Origin: Microbotryomycetes sp. JL201
Lineage: Eukaryota; Basidiomycota; Microbotryomycetes
Length of the DNA stretch: 64,000 nt
Assembly (NCBI GenBank): GCA_033819885.1
Contig: JAQYUZ010000035.1
Span: 62,001 to 126,000 of the forward strand
Direction of reading: 5' to 3'
Both the position numbers and the translations under genes were made by a program. How positions within the stretch are numbered: position 1 is the first letter of the stretch; each line of letters starts with the position of its first letter. The notes under the pieces are model-generated. The model had not been told where the DNA came from. It searched no databases and saw only the letters and a list, made by a program, of their open reading frames with translations. Below are positions 20,790-32,500 of this stretch, piece by piece.

Positions 20790-21989
20790 ATGGTGCCCCT
20801 ATTGCTCGCTTCGTGCGCCAGGCTCAAAGCGCTCATGATCGACCTCAGTGGGACATTGCATGTGGGAGACGAACCGACGAGAGATGCTGCCAGGGCAATA
20901 GATGCATTACGGCACCGACAAATCGCATTGCGGTTCGTGTCCAATACGTCAAAGGAGTCCAGTCAGTCCGTCGTCACGTGACAAGCATGGAATACTTATC
21001 AAGCAGTCCTTCATGCACAGAGCAATCGTTGTTGGACAAAATGAAGCGTATGAAGCTCGACGTACGAGAAGATGAAGTCTGTCGTTCGCGATTCGCTCGG
21101 CCGTGAAACGTTACTGACATTCAGCGCAAACAGCTCTTTACTTCGCTCTCGGCCGTGAGGCAGCTTGTAGATGACGAACGACTCTGGTGTGTACACGCGA
21201 GGACTCGTCTTGTTCAGCAGCACTCGAGGTTTATTAATGAGCGCCTCTGGCAGCCCAATGTACTTGTTGTCGGATTCCGCAAGAACCGATTTTCCTCCGT
21301 CTCAACCTCCGTACGACTCTGTCGTTGTTGGCTTGGCTCCCTCGAAACTGGGCTACGAAACGGGTCTCAACGAGGCGTTTCGAGTGCTCGCAAAAGAGAG
21401 TAACGTCACCGAGGCTGCGAACGTCAGGTTGATTGCGACGCACAAAGCCAAGTACGTCCGAGACAAGGATGGAAAACTGAGTCTTGGACCTGGTACGTTC
21501 TTCTCGTCCGTTATGGCACACTGGTTTGTCAAAAACTCAAAAGGTCGCTTTGAACAGGTCCATTCATTTCTGCCCTCGAAGAAGCTGCGGACGTGCAGTC
21601 AGAAATTGGTCAGTAGGGTTTCTCACCTTCCCATGGCCTTTCTTGCAAGCTAAACCCAGCGTAGTCGGCAAACCGACGCGAGCGTTTTTCAAGCTTGCGC
21701 TCAAGAGTCTCGAGAAAGAAGGCATTCACGAAACTGATTGGCAATCGGTCGGTATGGTCAGTGAAACGTACTGTCAACCCCGGGACTGTAACCTGGCTCA
21801 AATTCTCTGCAGATCGGCGACGACGCGTTGCAAGATGTCGGACTTGAAGCAAAGTCGCTCGGCCTGTTCCGAATGCTCGTACGAACGGGCAAGTACAGAA
21901 ACGGAGACGAACAGAAAGTGATCGATGCCGAGCCAGACTGGTGCGGACAGGACTTTGCAGTCGCAGTTGACAACATTCTCCAAATGTGA
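20790..21989 (+). CDS. HAD-family phosphatase, HDHD2/LHPP-like
   Basis: Haloacid-dehalogenase phosphatase of the HDHD2/LHPP group, Mg-dependent, probably cytosolic. Exons: 20790-20961, 21021-21076, 21125-21492, 21558-21608, 21665-21756, 21813-21989. Motif I is IDLSGTLHVGD (nucleophile Asp in DLSGT), motif II VSNTSKES, motif III lysine in VGKPTRAFF, motif IV IGDDALQD; the cap region has LLDKMKRMKLDV and FTSLSAVRQLV. Exon 3 changes frame between 21180 and 21210: the conserved FTSLSAVRQLVDDERL is in one frame and GLVLFSST onward in another. Either this is a one-base frameshift (mutation or sequence error) or a 31-nt intron, 21187-21217, removes GLVLFS. The rest is intact. Confidence 0.75.
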
Positions 21990-22061
21990 CAAGTCACGCG
22001 CATGGGCACAAAGATAATAACAACATCGGGTTCAAAAAGAACAGATACAAAGGTAGTCGCG

Positions 22062-24226
22062 TCACTCCCAATTAACTTCGTCCTCGTAACTGGCGGAATG
22101 AGGTCTCGACTGGTCAACGACGCCCACCGCGTCGTGCAAGCTCGCCGTACTAGCTCTTGCCACATCATTGTAATCTATGCTCCAGTCACCGGCCATAGGA
22201 TCAACCTGTTCCAAATCGGTTACGCGAGACAAAGATTGCCGATCTTGGACATGCTGACGCTGCTTGGATGGCATATGTTTCACTTTGCGCGGCGACTGGA
22301 ACGAGGTGCGGTCTTCGTCTACCGACTCTGGCGCGCTCTGCTCGCGCTCATCATATGCATCTCGATCATGACCAGTCTCTTCTGGCGCTACAGTACAGTC
22401 TTCTTGCGAGACAGTGCTCGCCATCGTCTTGGCCTCTCGAATCTTTTTCTTGACGGGCGTCTTTGGTTTGAGAGGAGACGCAGACAAATGAGCATCTTCC
22501 CTGACCGAAGGCTTAATCCTTAACGGTGTCGGCGAGTCTTTGATGTTTGACCCGCCGCTCGCTTGTCCTTGCCGTCGTGTGGCCGAAGTCACTGATGGTG
22601 CCCGTTCGACGCTGAGCTGACTGTTCTGTCGACGTCGAGGCGTGTCATCTTGTTGCATCGATGTGTTCAGATCGTCGTAAACGTCGCTCGAATCGACAGT
22701 CGTAGAGGTGCCCGAGACGTTTCCTGGCGACTTGAACGTCTTGCCCCGCACAGTCCCTCTTGGCGTTCTGCCTTCCTCGACTTCGACCAGATCGCTCTCC
22801 TCTCCGGCGTCACGTCGAGACTTGTCCAGATCAATCACGCTACCCTTTTTGCTTCCACCCAATCCCAGATTCATACCCAAAGGGGGCAACACTGTAAAGA
22901 CATCGCCTCCGCCTCTACCCGCTTCGCCTTCGTTTCTGAACGAATCAAACGGATCTGGATGTTCGTTGAGCATTTGTTCGACGACAGCGTCCGAAGTGGC
23001 TTTGGAAGCCAATCTGTCTGCCAAGTCCAAAGTTGACCTCGTCAACAAAGACACTTTGTTTTCGATCGTCGCCCAAGTGTCGAGCTCGTGGTCCAACACT
23101 TCTTGATAATAGGATTGTTTGACCTGTTCAACTTGACGAACCTGGTCTTGCAGTCGCTCCAAAGCTTTTCGAAACTGTTGCAGGTCACGAGACTTTTGTC
23201 GACCTTGGCGCACGCTGACAAACGAACACGCATCAGCGTGTGAGTTGCAGTTGATGGACGAGGGAAAGAGGATGAATGGACTGACTTTTCAGCTTCAGTC
23301 TGCCGAATAGCAGCCGTCTTGTCTGCGAGGAGTTGCTCGTACTCTGCATGTCTATTGCTACCCGTCACAACGTACGCATCGAAAGCATGCATCAAGGGTA
23401 TCTCGAACGACCTGTACAGCATGTCACTCTGTATGCAAGAAGTGACAGTCAGCAGGCATTCAAATGATTTATGCTGTTGAGACACAAGAACGGACTTACA
23501 AGCACTTGACCCGAATTGGCAATCATATAGTGCACCCCACTAGCGGCCATCAAAGGCTCGGCACTTTGGTACGCTCCTTTGACTCTTGCACAAGCTTCCA
23601 GCGCGCCTGCCATCTCGATGGATGCTGCGCGTCGTTGAAAAATCAGCTGTCCATCGTCGAAAGATTTCAGGCAGCGATCCTGCTGACCAGCAGACATGGC
23701 GACGGTTGCGTTCCTGTATTGTTTCGCAGCTGCCAACAAGCCTTCGTACGCCGAAACGCTCGCTCTCAGCTGTCAAACGTGATCAGTTAACTTTCGAGAG
23801 GCGGCTTTACCCAGACTCGACTGGTGAAGACAACGGTCTAGACAATCGACTGACATCTGCTCTCGCGCAAATGACTTCTGGAATGTTACCGTTGTCTCCG
23901 TGATTGTTGTGCCACTCGTTTCTGTACATGGTCGTGCTCGTCGTTGCTGTGAGTGTCGGACTCGGCGGTCCGCGCGACATTGCTTTGTCGTCTGCACTCC
24001 TCTGTAAAGCCATCGATGCCGTAGCCGTCGTCGTCGTCGTCGTTGTCGATTGAAACAATCTTGTAGGCCTCTGTTTCTGCAATTTGCGTGGCTTGTCGAG
24101 GCGCGAACAGGTCGACGACGCGTCAGGCGCTCGGCGCGAATCTGCAATCCCAGTACAAGGCTTTTGACTGAACCACGACGACTCTGTCGACACTGACGAC
24201 TGCGTCGAATAGACAGACGCGGGCAT
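22062..24226 (-). CDS. IVY1: Ivy1-like I-BAR (IMD) membrane-binding protein
   Basis: Homologue of yeast Ivy1, an inverse-BAR protein that binds phospholipids and the Rab Ypt7 on the vacuole and takes part in TORC1/microautophagy control. Exons: 24226-23855, 23769-23688, 23624-23500, 23428-23286, 23214-22062, about 624 aa. The helical core runs from LRASVSAYEGLLAAAKQYRN through ALEACARVKGAYQSAEPLMA, LYRSFEIPLMHAFDAYV and LQDQVRQVEQVKQSYYQEVL. The C-terminal 290 residues are low-complexity, Ser/Pro/Asp/Glu-rich and carry basic stretches (LKPKTPVKKKIREAK). The N-terminal 120 residues are Ser/Thr-rich with a Thr run near CAA/CGA repeats; the start at 24226 is the first sensible ATG but not certain. 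Confidence 0.8.
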
Positions 24227-24508
24227 GCGCGCCCAACGGCTGAAACAAGGAACAACCACAAAGGTCGAGGCCCGAGCGCGCCAACGCAATTCCTGGGAAT
24301 CAATGTATTGACAAAGAACACAACTATGCACAGACAGACTATGAGCAACACCCCCAAATCTCCGTGTATGTCCAACCAGCCGTCGAATTAGATACAGAAA
24401 TGCAACCCGTCACCTTCGGAAACGTAAAACAGAGATCGGTATTAAGGGTTACACAACGTGAACAGGGAACATGAGCGCAACGGCTCGCAAATTTTAATGT
24501 CGTTCGTC

Positions 24509-26508
24509 CTACGCCTGTTCGTCGCTCGGGTTCGCAACACTGTTGAAGAGCAAGGTCATCAGCACAAATTTCCTTGTTTCTCACCCCAAGGTCAACGCAC
24601 CGCAAGACACGTTTCGTTGAATAGTCGTGCTCGTCGCCAAGACTTCCTTGACTGTCATTGTCAGCATTGGGGTACATCGAACGCCTATGCTGCGACAGGT
24701 ACGCCAGCGCTGGGATTTGCGGTGCAGGCTGACCCGCAGAATAGTTGGTCGCCGGGTAGAAAGAGTCGCTCGACTGCCTTGTGAATCCGCCATGAGCGGC
24801 CGGATGTTGCAGGTAGTGAGATGGGTCAAGACCTTCTGTGCTGCCTTCTTTCGAATCGCCATTGTCGGGCGTTGTCGTTTCACCTCCACTGTCGCCACCG
24901 ACACCCATCGCGCCAAACCCTCTCGTCTGTGCCGGATCCATATAGCTCTCTTGACTGCGTCTGTTGTGTCCGACGGATGACGCCGCGAGCGCACCCCCAT
25001 TGCTAGCGTTGTACCCTGGTCCGTGCGCTTGATAGTCTGCGTACGCGGTCGAGCCAAAGAACCCTTGACCGTTGTTGTTGTTGCTGTAGCTTTGCGTTGG
25101 TGAATGCGTCGGATCCCAAATATTGTGATTACTTGCGCTGGTCGCGCCACCCGAGTACGCCGACATTGACCTTCGTTTTTGCGCATACGCCACTGCAGCA
25201 CCAGCCAAAGGCACGCTGCCGTAAGACGACATCGTCGGCGGATGAAGTGACGACGAATGGTGTCCTTCGGATGGCTCAAACATGTCTTCTTCGTCATCGT
25301 CGCCAAACCTGTCGACGCCAGCGCCCCCGTCTCCAGCTCCGCCTGCGGCGACCCTCAGATCTTCGTCCAAGCGTTTGCGCTTTTTTCGACGTAGAAACAC
25401 AAACGCCAAGACGATGGCGATGCCGGCGGCGACGAGTCCCACGGCGACAAACGTGCCTGCGACAGCGCCCGTGTTGTCAAAGAAAGACGAAGACGAGCCG
25501 CTGCCGCCGTTCAATGACCTGTTGCTGCTCGGGCTTGCCAAGTCGACTGATCCAGCTGCGCCACCGACTACGGTCGTGACGACTGAAGTGACCACGACAA
25601 CGTCTCCGGATGAAGTCAGCGTGTACATGGTTGTGGATGTTCTCGTTGAACGTTGAGAGCTAAGTGCGCGGCATATCGTATCAGCAAAGAGGCAAACAAA
25701 TGCGAAAGATGCGGGACTGACGCTGGTTCGAGCGCAGAAGACGTGTCTGGAGCGCGAGTAGCTGACGCAGTTGCGGCGGACGAAGGGTCAGATGTCGTTG
25801 TCACCGGCGCAACAGTCGGCGTCGTCGTCGTCGTCGTCGTCGTCATCGAGGTCGGAACATCTGTTGTGCTTGGATCTGGCGCGACCGATGTGGTTGAACT
25901 GGCGACAGAAGTGGACGAGCTGGGTGGCGCGCTCGGAGAGGCAGACGATGACGGTGAGGACGAGGTTGAGAGTGTGACTGCGACGGATGTGGTCGAGCTC
26001 GTTGACGGTTCAGTCGACGTAGAGGGCGGTGCGGGTGCCGGCGTTGTTGTTTGTGCGCTCGTGGTGGTTGGTGGTTGCTCGGTGCTCGAGCTCGTCGGCT
26101 GATCGCTTGTCGTCGGTGCAGACGAGGTCGTCGGTGTCGTCGCAGACGTTGAAGGCTCAGTTGTTGTCACTATGAACAAGTCACGCGTGTCAATCTTGGC
26201 TCGGATGGGCGTGCAGAGCCGTTCTTTGTGCGATCGCGACGCGAAAGGCTCGGCGCCGAGAGCGAACCCGCGTCGTGCGACAGCTACAGCCTACGTCGAC
26301 ACTCACCCGATGTAGCATCAGCAGACGTTGATGTGGTAGTTTCGGCTTCGATCGTCGTCGTAGCCGTCTGTTGAGCCTGGGTCGAGCTAATCGAGTCCAT
26401 CGCGCTCGACTCGCTCGAGGACGTCGTTGTTTCGCTCGCGCTGCTCGTCAGCGACACGGGTTCGGCGGCAGCAGACGTCGGATTGTCCAAACTCGTCGTC
26501 GAGTTCAT
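24509..26508 (-). CDS. Mucin-like Ser/Thr-rich single-pass membrane protein
   Basis: Exons: 26508-26307, 26169-25722, 25659-24601, 24539-24509, about 579 aa. The first roughly 250 residues are almost only Ser, Thr, Pro and Ala, as in heavily O-mannosylated cell-wall sensors; a (GTC)9 tract at 25821-25845 encodes part of a poly-Thr run. One membrane span (AVAGTFVAVGLVAAGIAIVL) is followed by RRKKRKR and a cytosolic tail of about 245 residues rich in Gly, Ser, Asn and Tyr, ending RVLRVANPSDEQA. The overall plan resembles Wsc/Mid2/Msb2-type sensors. No signal peptide is visible at the 26508 start, so a first exon upstream is likely missing from this model. Next gene upstream on the same strand is OPY2. 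Confidence 0.7.
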
Positions 26509-27768
26509 CCAGGGCCGTCTCGCAACCTCTGCCTTTGCGTTTGTCCGTCCCAGATCCGGTCCGAGAGCGATGAAACGATCGAAAAAGGTGGGGCGAGCGC
26601 GAAACCGCTCCGAACAGGATCCCGCACGGCCCAGTCACACACACACGAGCCACTCGACTCGAGAGATGACCGAGCAGCAACTGTTCCCAGTCCGCCAACC
26701 AAAGTCGAGTGCAGCGCGTCGGACAAGTGCCAGGTCAAAGAGCGCAAATATCAACTTGTACGCTTTCAAGATCGATCAATAATTGTTTTGCGCTTGAAAT
26801 CAACAGAAGCAAATCAGGTTGCGGCACATTGATCCGTTCGCAATGCGGCACGACTCTTTTGGACATTCATCTTGTGCATACACGGCACGACGCCGTGAAA
26901 TAAAGACGATCGCGACCCGAAATCGCCAGTGGCGTCACTGACTATCAACTCATGTGCTGAACGACGTCAATCCTCGCCGGCAAACTAGAAAGTTGCTTCA
27001 AAAGTTGGAGACTGTCCGCATCTTGCACGAGCCCACCATCAAAGTGTAAAAGACGACAAAGTTCGGGTGGGAACGGGGGAGCAAGCTTGAATTTCAAACC
27101 AAGTTGACGTGAGCAAACAGTAAACCGAGCCGACCAAGTGATGGCAGTGTTTTTCTCAAAAGCAAAACATCGCTCAACAGCAACAACGACACTGTGGCGA
27201 ATCCCGCGCACCAACCTTATTCAGCAAATGGATTCAATCTATGCGCTTTTTTTTTTGGCCTTACTTGACACATCGGGTCACCCTTCGTTCATTTATTGCA
27301 GTTCAATCATGTGCCATTCTAAAACCGAGTTCCCTCATCTCTTGGTGTGCCTCCTTCCTTTAATGTCGTAATTCAAGGTCAAGCCAGTGATGAACCCTGG
27401 ATCAGTAGCGTGCACGATCTGAGTGAACAAAAAGACTGGCATCATGTCAAATTCTGAGAAGCCGGTCACCGAACCGATCAACAAAAATGAGAATCGGGAT
27501 TAGCTACTCAGGACGGACGCGATCTTGTAGAGCTGAACATGCTCGCAAATTTTGACGAAACGCCATTTCCAGGTTCCGGGCATCTCTGCTTGAACTAAAG
27601 TCGGCCAATCAAGGCGCGCCGAGGGTTTTAGATCAGTCGACAATTCAGGTCGAGCGAAAGCGGTGCTACCGTTCTGTTCTCTGACAAAAGGCTTAAAACA
27701 GCGAGGCGAGCAAAAGAATGACCAAAAAAAAAGAGGGGGTATCAAACCTCCCTAGCAATACAAACAAA
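26509..27768. promoter_or_regulatory. Intergenic region upstream of the mucin-like gene
   Basis: About 1.26 kb between the OPY2 stop and the mucin-like gene start, both on the minus strand. It holds the mucin-gene promoter and probably its first, signal-peptide-bearing exon, which I could not place. Contains T9 and A8-type homopolymers near 27249 and 27723; no other structure seen. Confidence 0.4.
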
Positions 27769-30609
27769 TCACCGATCAACCTCTGCATGCTCCCCGAACG
27801 GATTCTGTTCGCCGCCACCTTGACTACCCGTCTGCTTGATACTAGCAGACCTGACCAACATTGGCTGCCTCGTTGCCACCTGAACCTGATAGTCTTGATC
27901 GACGTCATCTTCATCGAGCACAGACGAGACGTTTGATACGACGCTCGTCGGTCTCGACTCTGTAACTTCTTGGCCCTCTTGAAGAGCGTCCAATCCAGTC
28001 TTGTTGCCCGCAGCAGGTTGTACTCGTTGACCCAACAATGTCGTCGATCCAGGTCTCGCTCCCGCAGAAAAGCTAGCAACGCTGTCCCTCTCCGCCACAG
28101 ACCCACCAACGACATCCGTCATCATCGAGTCACGCAAACCGCCATCAAGTTGGAACGGAATCGAACTCAAGCCCGAACCAAACCCAGACCGGATCGAAAT
28201 GGGTTGAGAATCACGTCGAGTTTCGGCAGCGAAAGCGTCTGCAAAGGGCGACTCAGAGCTCGGACGTTGACCGGCGAAAGGTAGGAATGGAGCTGGCAGT
28301 GGGTCGTCATCCTCCACTTCTGCTTGTTGATCAATACCAGGGGCGTCGGCGGGTGAAGGTGGCCCGCCGCTAGGTTCAGCGTCAAGTGACACGTCGCTGA
28401 CGTACGATGCGGCTCGAACGACCGGAGTCGGGAACAGCGGCGAAGGCGGGACATTTGTGCCATCTGGCGAGGCAGAACGGCCGCCAGAACTGCTCGGCGG
28501 ATGCATGAAAGGAATACCGTCGAGCATAGACATCGAATCTGTCGCAGTCGAAGACCGGTTGGACAAGGCAGATTCCGCGGCAGAGACTGGTCTCAGCAAC
28601 CCGTTCCCGGCGGCCGTGCCATTTGGCGCCGGAACGGCCCATGCCGACTCGCCCGTCAGTCGTCGAGAGACTGGAGAGCCTTCATCCTCCTCGGCGTCTT
28701 CAAACGCGTTCGAGCAGCGCGCCGAGTGTGGAACATCAAATGTTGACGCGATCGACTTGGCATCCGTGTCGCGTGACCGAGCTGGCGATGGTGGCTGGAC
28801 GTCCAGTCTGACAATGTGACCGTCTATCGAAGTCGTGTCGTCCCTGTCCGTCTCGATCAGCGAAGACGTCGAGACCTGATCAACCGAATCAGTCGTCGTG
28901 AGCGTCCACGTGGACGGATTCGGGTTCTCGGCCAAGGCAGTCACAGCCAACGCGCCAGCGAGACCCTCCATTGGCGTGTCATCATCATCTTCTTCGTGCG
29001 CGACCTGCTTGCCCGTGACGCCTTCGCCGACCGAGAATGTCGAGTTACGTACTTGGGCATAGTCCGAGAAAGGATCCAAGGTGGCATTGGGCGACGAGGG
29101 CGAGCGAATCGACTGCCCAGCAAACGCTGTCGGCGTTGCCGGGCTCGTCACAGTCGAAAATGATCCAAACGCGCTCATGGGTGGACTCATCGGCGCAGGC
29201 GACGAAGCAGAGCTTCCTGCCGCGCTACCAGGGATCCGAACAAGTCCAGCTTGACGCGGTCCGAGCACTTCTACGCGTTTCAACCCTTGGGCGTTGACAG
29301 GCGTAATGATTTGGGGCGGGTCGAGAATGTAAGACATTGTCGACGAGCCGGAACGACTTGTTGCGGCCGACAAGTTGGAGATTGTCGACAAGTGCGAGGT
29401 GCGTTCGATTGGAGAACCAGCTGTAGCGCCACCACTGCTCAACAACGTGCTTGGCGAGCCAGACCGGCCCGACATGGACACTGGTCGCAGGTCCAGCCCG
29501 ATGCGCGAGTCTCGACTCGATTTTGCCGAATTTGAAGTAGTCGGCGAAGGAAGTTGCAAGTCGAGCCCGGGCGAGCGAGGAGGACGAATCGGTGCACCGT
29601 TTGACGACGCTCCAATCGGCACAACAGGCGATCCTGGCGTCAATACAGGCGGCAATGGGTGCAGGTCGATCAGGTCACCTCCTGACAGCACGAGCGAGTC
29701 GCGACTGGCCATGCTCGTCGGAACCGAAATGCGAGCGGGCACGCGAGGTGGCGGTCTTGACATGGCAGCAGCAGAGTCGGACAAGATTTCGCCATAGGCT
29801 CCACGATCCGCGTCCTCGACGGCGGTCGACCGCGAGTGAGGAGGGATGTATGCGATAGGAATAATGTTAGTCGAGTGCGAAGAGCGAAACGAAAAGTCTG
29901 AAGTGTGCGCAGATGCCGCATCGTCGAAAGTGCCGATTGAGCTCCTGTTGGCATCTCCGAACGGATTGCTCGACTGCAAATAATCATATCAGCCAGCGAG
30001 TACCGATCGGATCGTCATGTTGTAGCGTACATCGACAGACGTTCGACTCGAGTGTCCACCGGTGGCGGCGAGGCTACCCTCGCGCGGACCGGGACTTGGT
30101 CGCCTGGACAAGCGGTGTTCGCCACTCGGCTCCATGCTTAGGTGTACAGACGTGCGCTTTGACGCGACGCCGTCTCCTTTGCTTTGCTGGATTCTGCTTG
30201 CGTCGTCATTCTTGCTTCGATTGAGTGCATCCGCGGCCGACAGACGCTTCTTGTCGTGAGCGTCCAACTGCATCGCGAGCTTGCTTTGCCTTCGCGAAAG
30301 GTGCTTCGAGTACCGCTTCCTCGACGCCGCCAAACCTTTTGGCTTCCACCAGAACCAATACAGCAAAAAGAGGGCGACAGCGACAGCAACGACTCCACCG
30401 ACCGCTGCGCCTGCGGTCACACCGGCATTGCCACCTTTGCCTCCACTCGAGCCGCTTCCAGATGATGAAGACGACGAAGTCTGACAGATGCACTGCCTAC
30501 ATTGCGTGCAAGTGCGCTCTTTAAAGTAATATGGTTGGCCTGGCTCGCACGAGCATGGCGCCAGATCGGGCGTCGGGCACACGACACAGCCGCTGCCTTG
30601 ATTTGACAT
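27769..30609 (-). CDS. OPY2: Opy2-like membrane anchor of the HOG/Ste11 pathway
   Basis: Single-pass plasma-membrane protein that in yeast binds the adaptor Ste50 and so brings the MAPKKK Ste11 to the membrane. Exons: 30609-30004 and 29973-27769, 936 aa, joined by an intron of only 30 nt (GTACTC...TTGCAG). N-terminal extracellular Cys-rich module with the Opy2 pattern (CVVCPTPDLAPCSCEPGQPY, then RTCTQCRQCIC), a Gly/Ser hinge, a membrane span (VGGVVAVAVALFLLYWFWW) near residues 75-97, then a long disordered cytosolic tail. The tail has the diagnostic IIPIAYIPP and NPFGD motifs at its start and NPFGEHAEVDR at its end. Without splicing the protein would stop just after IRSVLAG and lose the NPF/IPIAYIP segment, so the intron is well supported. 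Confidence 0.88.
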
Positions 30610-31189
30610 TCAGTCGACTATGCCAGTCGGCAGTCGCGCGTCTGCACAGTACCAATGCAAAGTCAGTTTCGGGGTTGGACTGCGCGCGGGCCCGCAATCT
30701 TTGTGGCGCCGGCCGCGTACCTGATCGAATAGCAGGGTGCAGGAGGGTGTACGCACACAGAGACAGTTGGGAATCGCGGCTGTCAAGCGAGCACGAGACC
30801 CGCTCGAGTGCTTCAGCTGTGGAGAGACGAAAGGGACTGCGGACCGTTTGAGCGCTCGCGAGGTCTCACATGGTTTCACGTGTTTGAATTTCATGTCGAG
30901 CACAAGACGCGTTAAACACCCACGCCAACACAGCACTCAATTGTTGGAGGCTGCTTTGAACAAAAGATGTACGTCGCGTCGCAACGCGTAAGAGGACAGC
31001 GCAAAGCGATGCAGCGTTACACGGGCAGAAATCATCCGGCTGTCCAGTGATCTGATATCCCACAATCCGAATACACTCGCAGACAAATACAACCTCCATC
31101 GAGCGCGCCTCCTATCGGATTCTGAAACAAGCCGGCGCTGAGGCGCTCGAGTTGTCATCTGCGTCATTGGACCACAACCTCTGGTCGTC
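30610..31189. promoter_or_regulatory. Divergent promoter OPY2 / J-protein gene
   Basis: About 580 bp between divergent start codons. No repeats or open frames of note. Confidence 0.45.
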
Positions 31190-32185
31190 ATGCAGCCCGC
31201 ATCTGCATGGCTTCGACCACTGGCTAGGCATCCAGTAGCATGCTCTAGCATCGGTGCAACGATGCCGATCTTTGTTGTCGCACGACGACGGCCGTCAGCG
31301 ATGCATCCGTCTCGCGCAATAAGCTCAACCGCAGGCCGACAAGCCCACGAGACTGATCATTACCAGAATCTGGGAGTCAAGCGGTCTGCGTCGCGCCGAG
31401 AAATCAAGGACAAGTTTTACGAGGTACGCGCGCCGCCGTTCGGTGACATCATCCGCACTCGAGCATTTGACAAACTTGTTCTTCGGTGCAGCTGTCCAAG
31501 ACGTATCATCCAGACGCTCCGTCCTCGTCGACAAATGACTCGCCAGAGGAAAGGCTTGCGCGGTTTCAAAGCATCTCGGCCTCGTACGCCACCTTGTCGG
31601 ACGATTCGCTTCGAAGGCAGTACGACGCCTCTCTTTCGCCAGCAGGGCATGGAAGACGAGCGAGGTACACGTCTGGCGCTGCTCATCATCCAATGTACAG
31701 GAGGTCAGACACGGCACCGTGGTCTGACGGCGAAAACGACGCGCGACGAGATCGAGCCAATTACGCTTGGCAGCATCCATCAGCGAGACGGAGGAATTCG
31801 ACTACGGAACAGGCAGCGTCGCAGCGTAGCGACCCGTTCGGTTTCCGCAGGTCCGCCTCTGCAGCAGCTGGCAACCACTTTGACGCGTTCGCAGGACGAG
31901 AGGCGTGGGCTCGAGAAAGAAGGGGCACTGACTTTGGTGCCTCGTCGAGTTCGCCAGATGGAAGAATGTTTGGCAGCGGAACGGGAGCATTTGGAGCAAA
32001 AGCAGAGGAAGAATCTCGCTTGATCAATGACTCGTCGACGAAGCGGACTGGTCAGGTGCGTCGGCGCTTGGCGCAAGTTGCACGTAGGAGCGCATATACT
32101 GAAATGCCTCCGTCAGGTTGTGCTCATGTTTGTTGGTGCGTTCGCACTTGGATCGATGCTTCGATCTGGGAAAAGGGATCGCTAG
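31190..32185 (+). CDS. Mitochondrial DnaJ-domain protein with C-terminal anchor
   Basis: Hsp40 co-chaperone. Exons: 31190-31423, 31492-32055, 32117-32185, 288 aa. The N-terminus is Arg/Ser/Ala-rich without acidic residues, a likely mitochondrial presequence. The J domain covers residues 56-125: DHYQNLGVKRSASRREIKDK, then LSKTYHPDAP with the HPD tripeptide, and SLRRQYDASL. There is no Gly/Phe or zinc-finger region. A hydrophobic stretch close to the C-terminus (VVLMFVGAFALGSML) suggests a membrane anchor, as in yeast Jid1. The Hsp70 partner is inferred, not seen. Confidence 0.82.
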
Positions 32186-32500
32186 TAACGGAATAAGCAA
32201 TATTAGATGATTAGACGGCAACTATTCTTGTTACTTTGGTTGAATTGAAGGTGCGGCATCGAGGTCGTCAACCTCCATGCACAACTTCTTGCGTCTGCTG
32301 TGGTGATCAAGTCAAAAACGCCGAAGCGAGCGCTTGCGCTTAGCCTTCGCACACCTGCGAGCTCGAGCGACTGTTCTGACATCCGGCCGCGCTCTCTCAA
32401 ACAGCTGCAAGCTTGCGTCACGTGCCGTCATATGTCGATTCTGCGATCTTGAGGAGGTTCACACAGCGCTCGGCCCGTGCACCGCCTCTCGAGCGCAGCC
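32186..32500. other. Short intergenic region
   Basis: 315 bp between the J-protein stop and the Zn2Cys6 factor ATG, same strand; nothing distinctive. Confidence 0.4.

Noticed and set aside
25821-25845. (GTC)9 tract as a possible CRISPR or satellite
   Set aside because: It is an in-frame codon repeat encoding Thr in the mucin-like protein.
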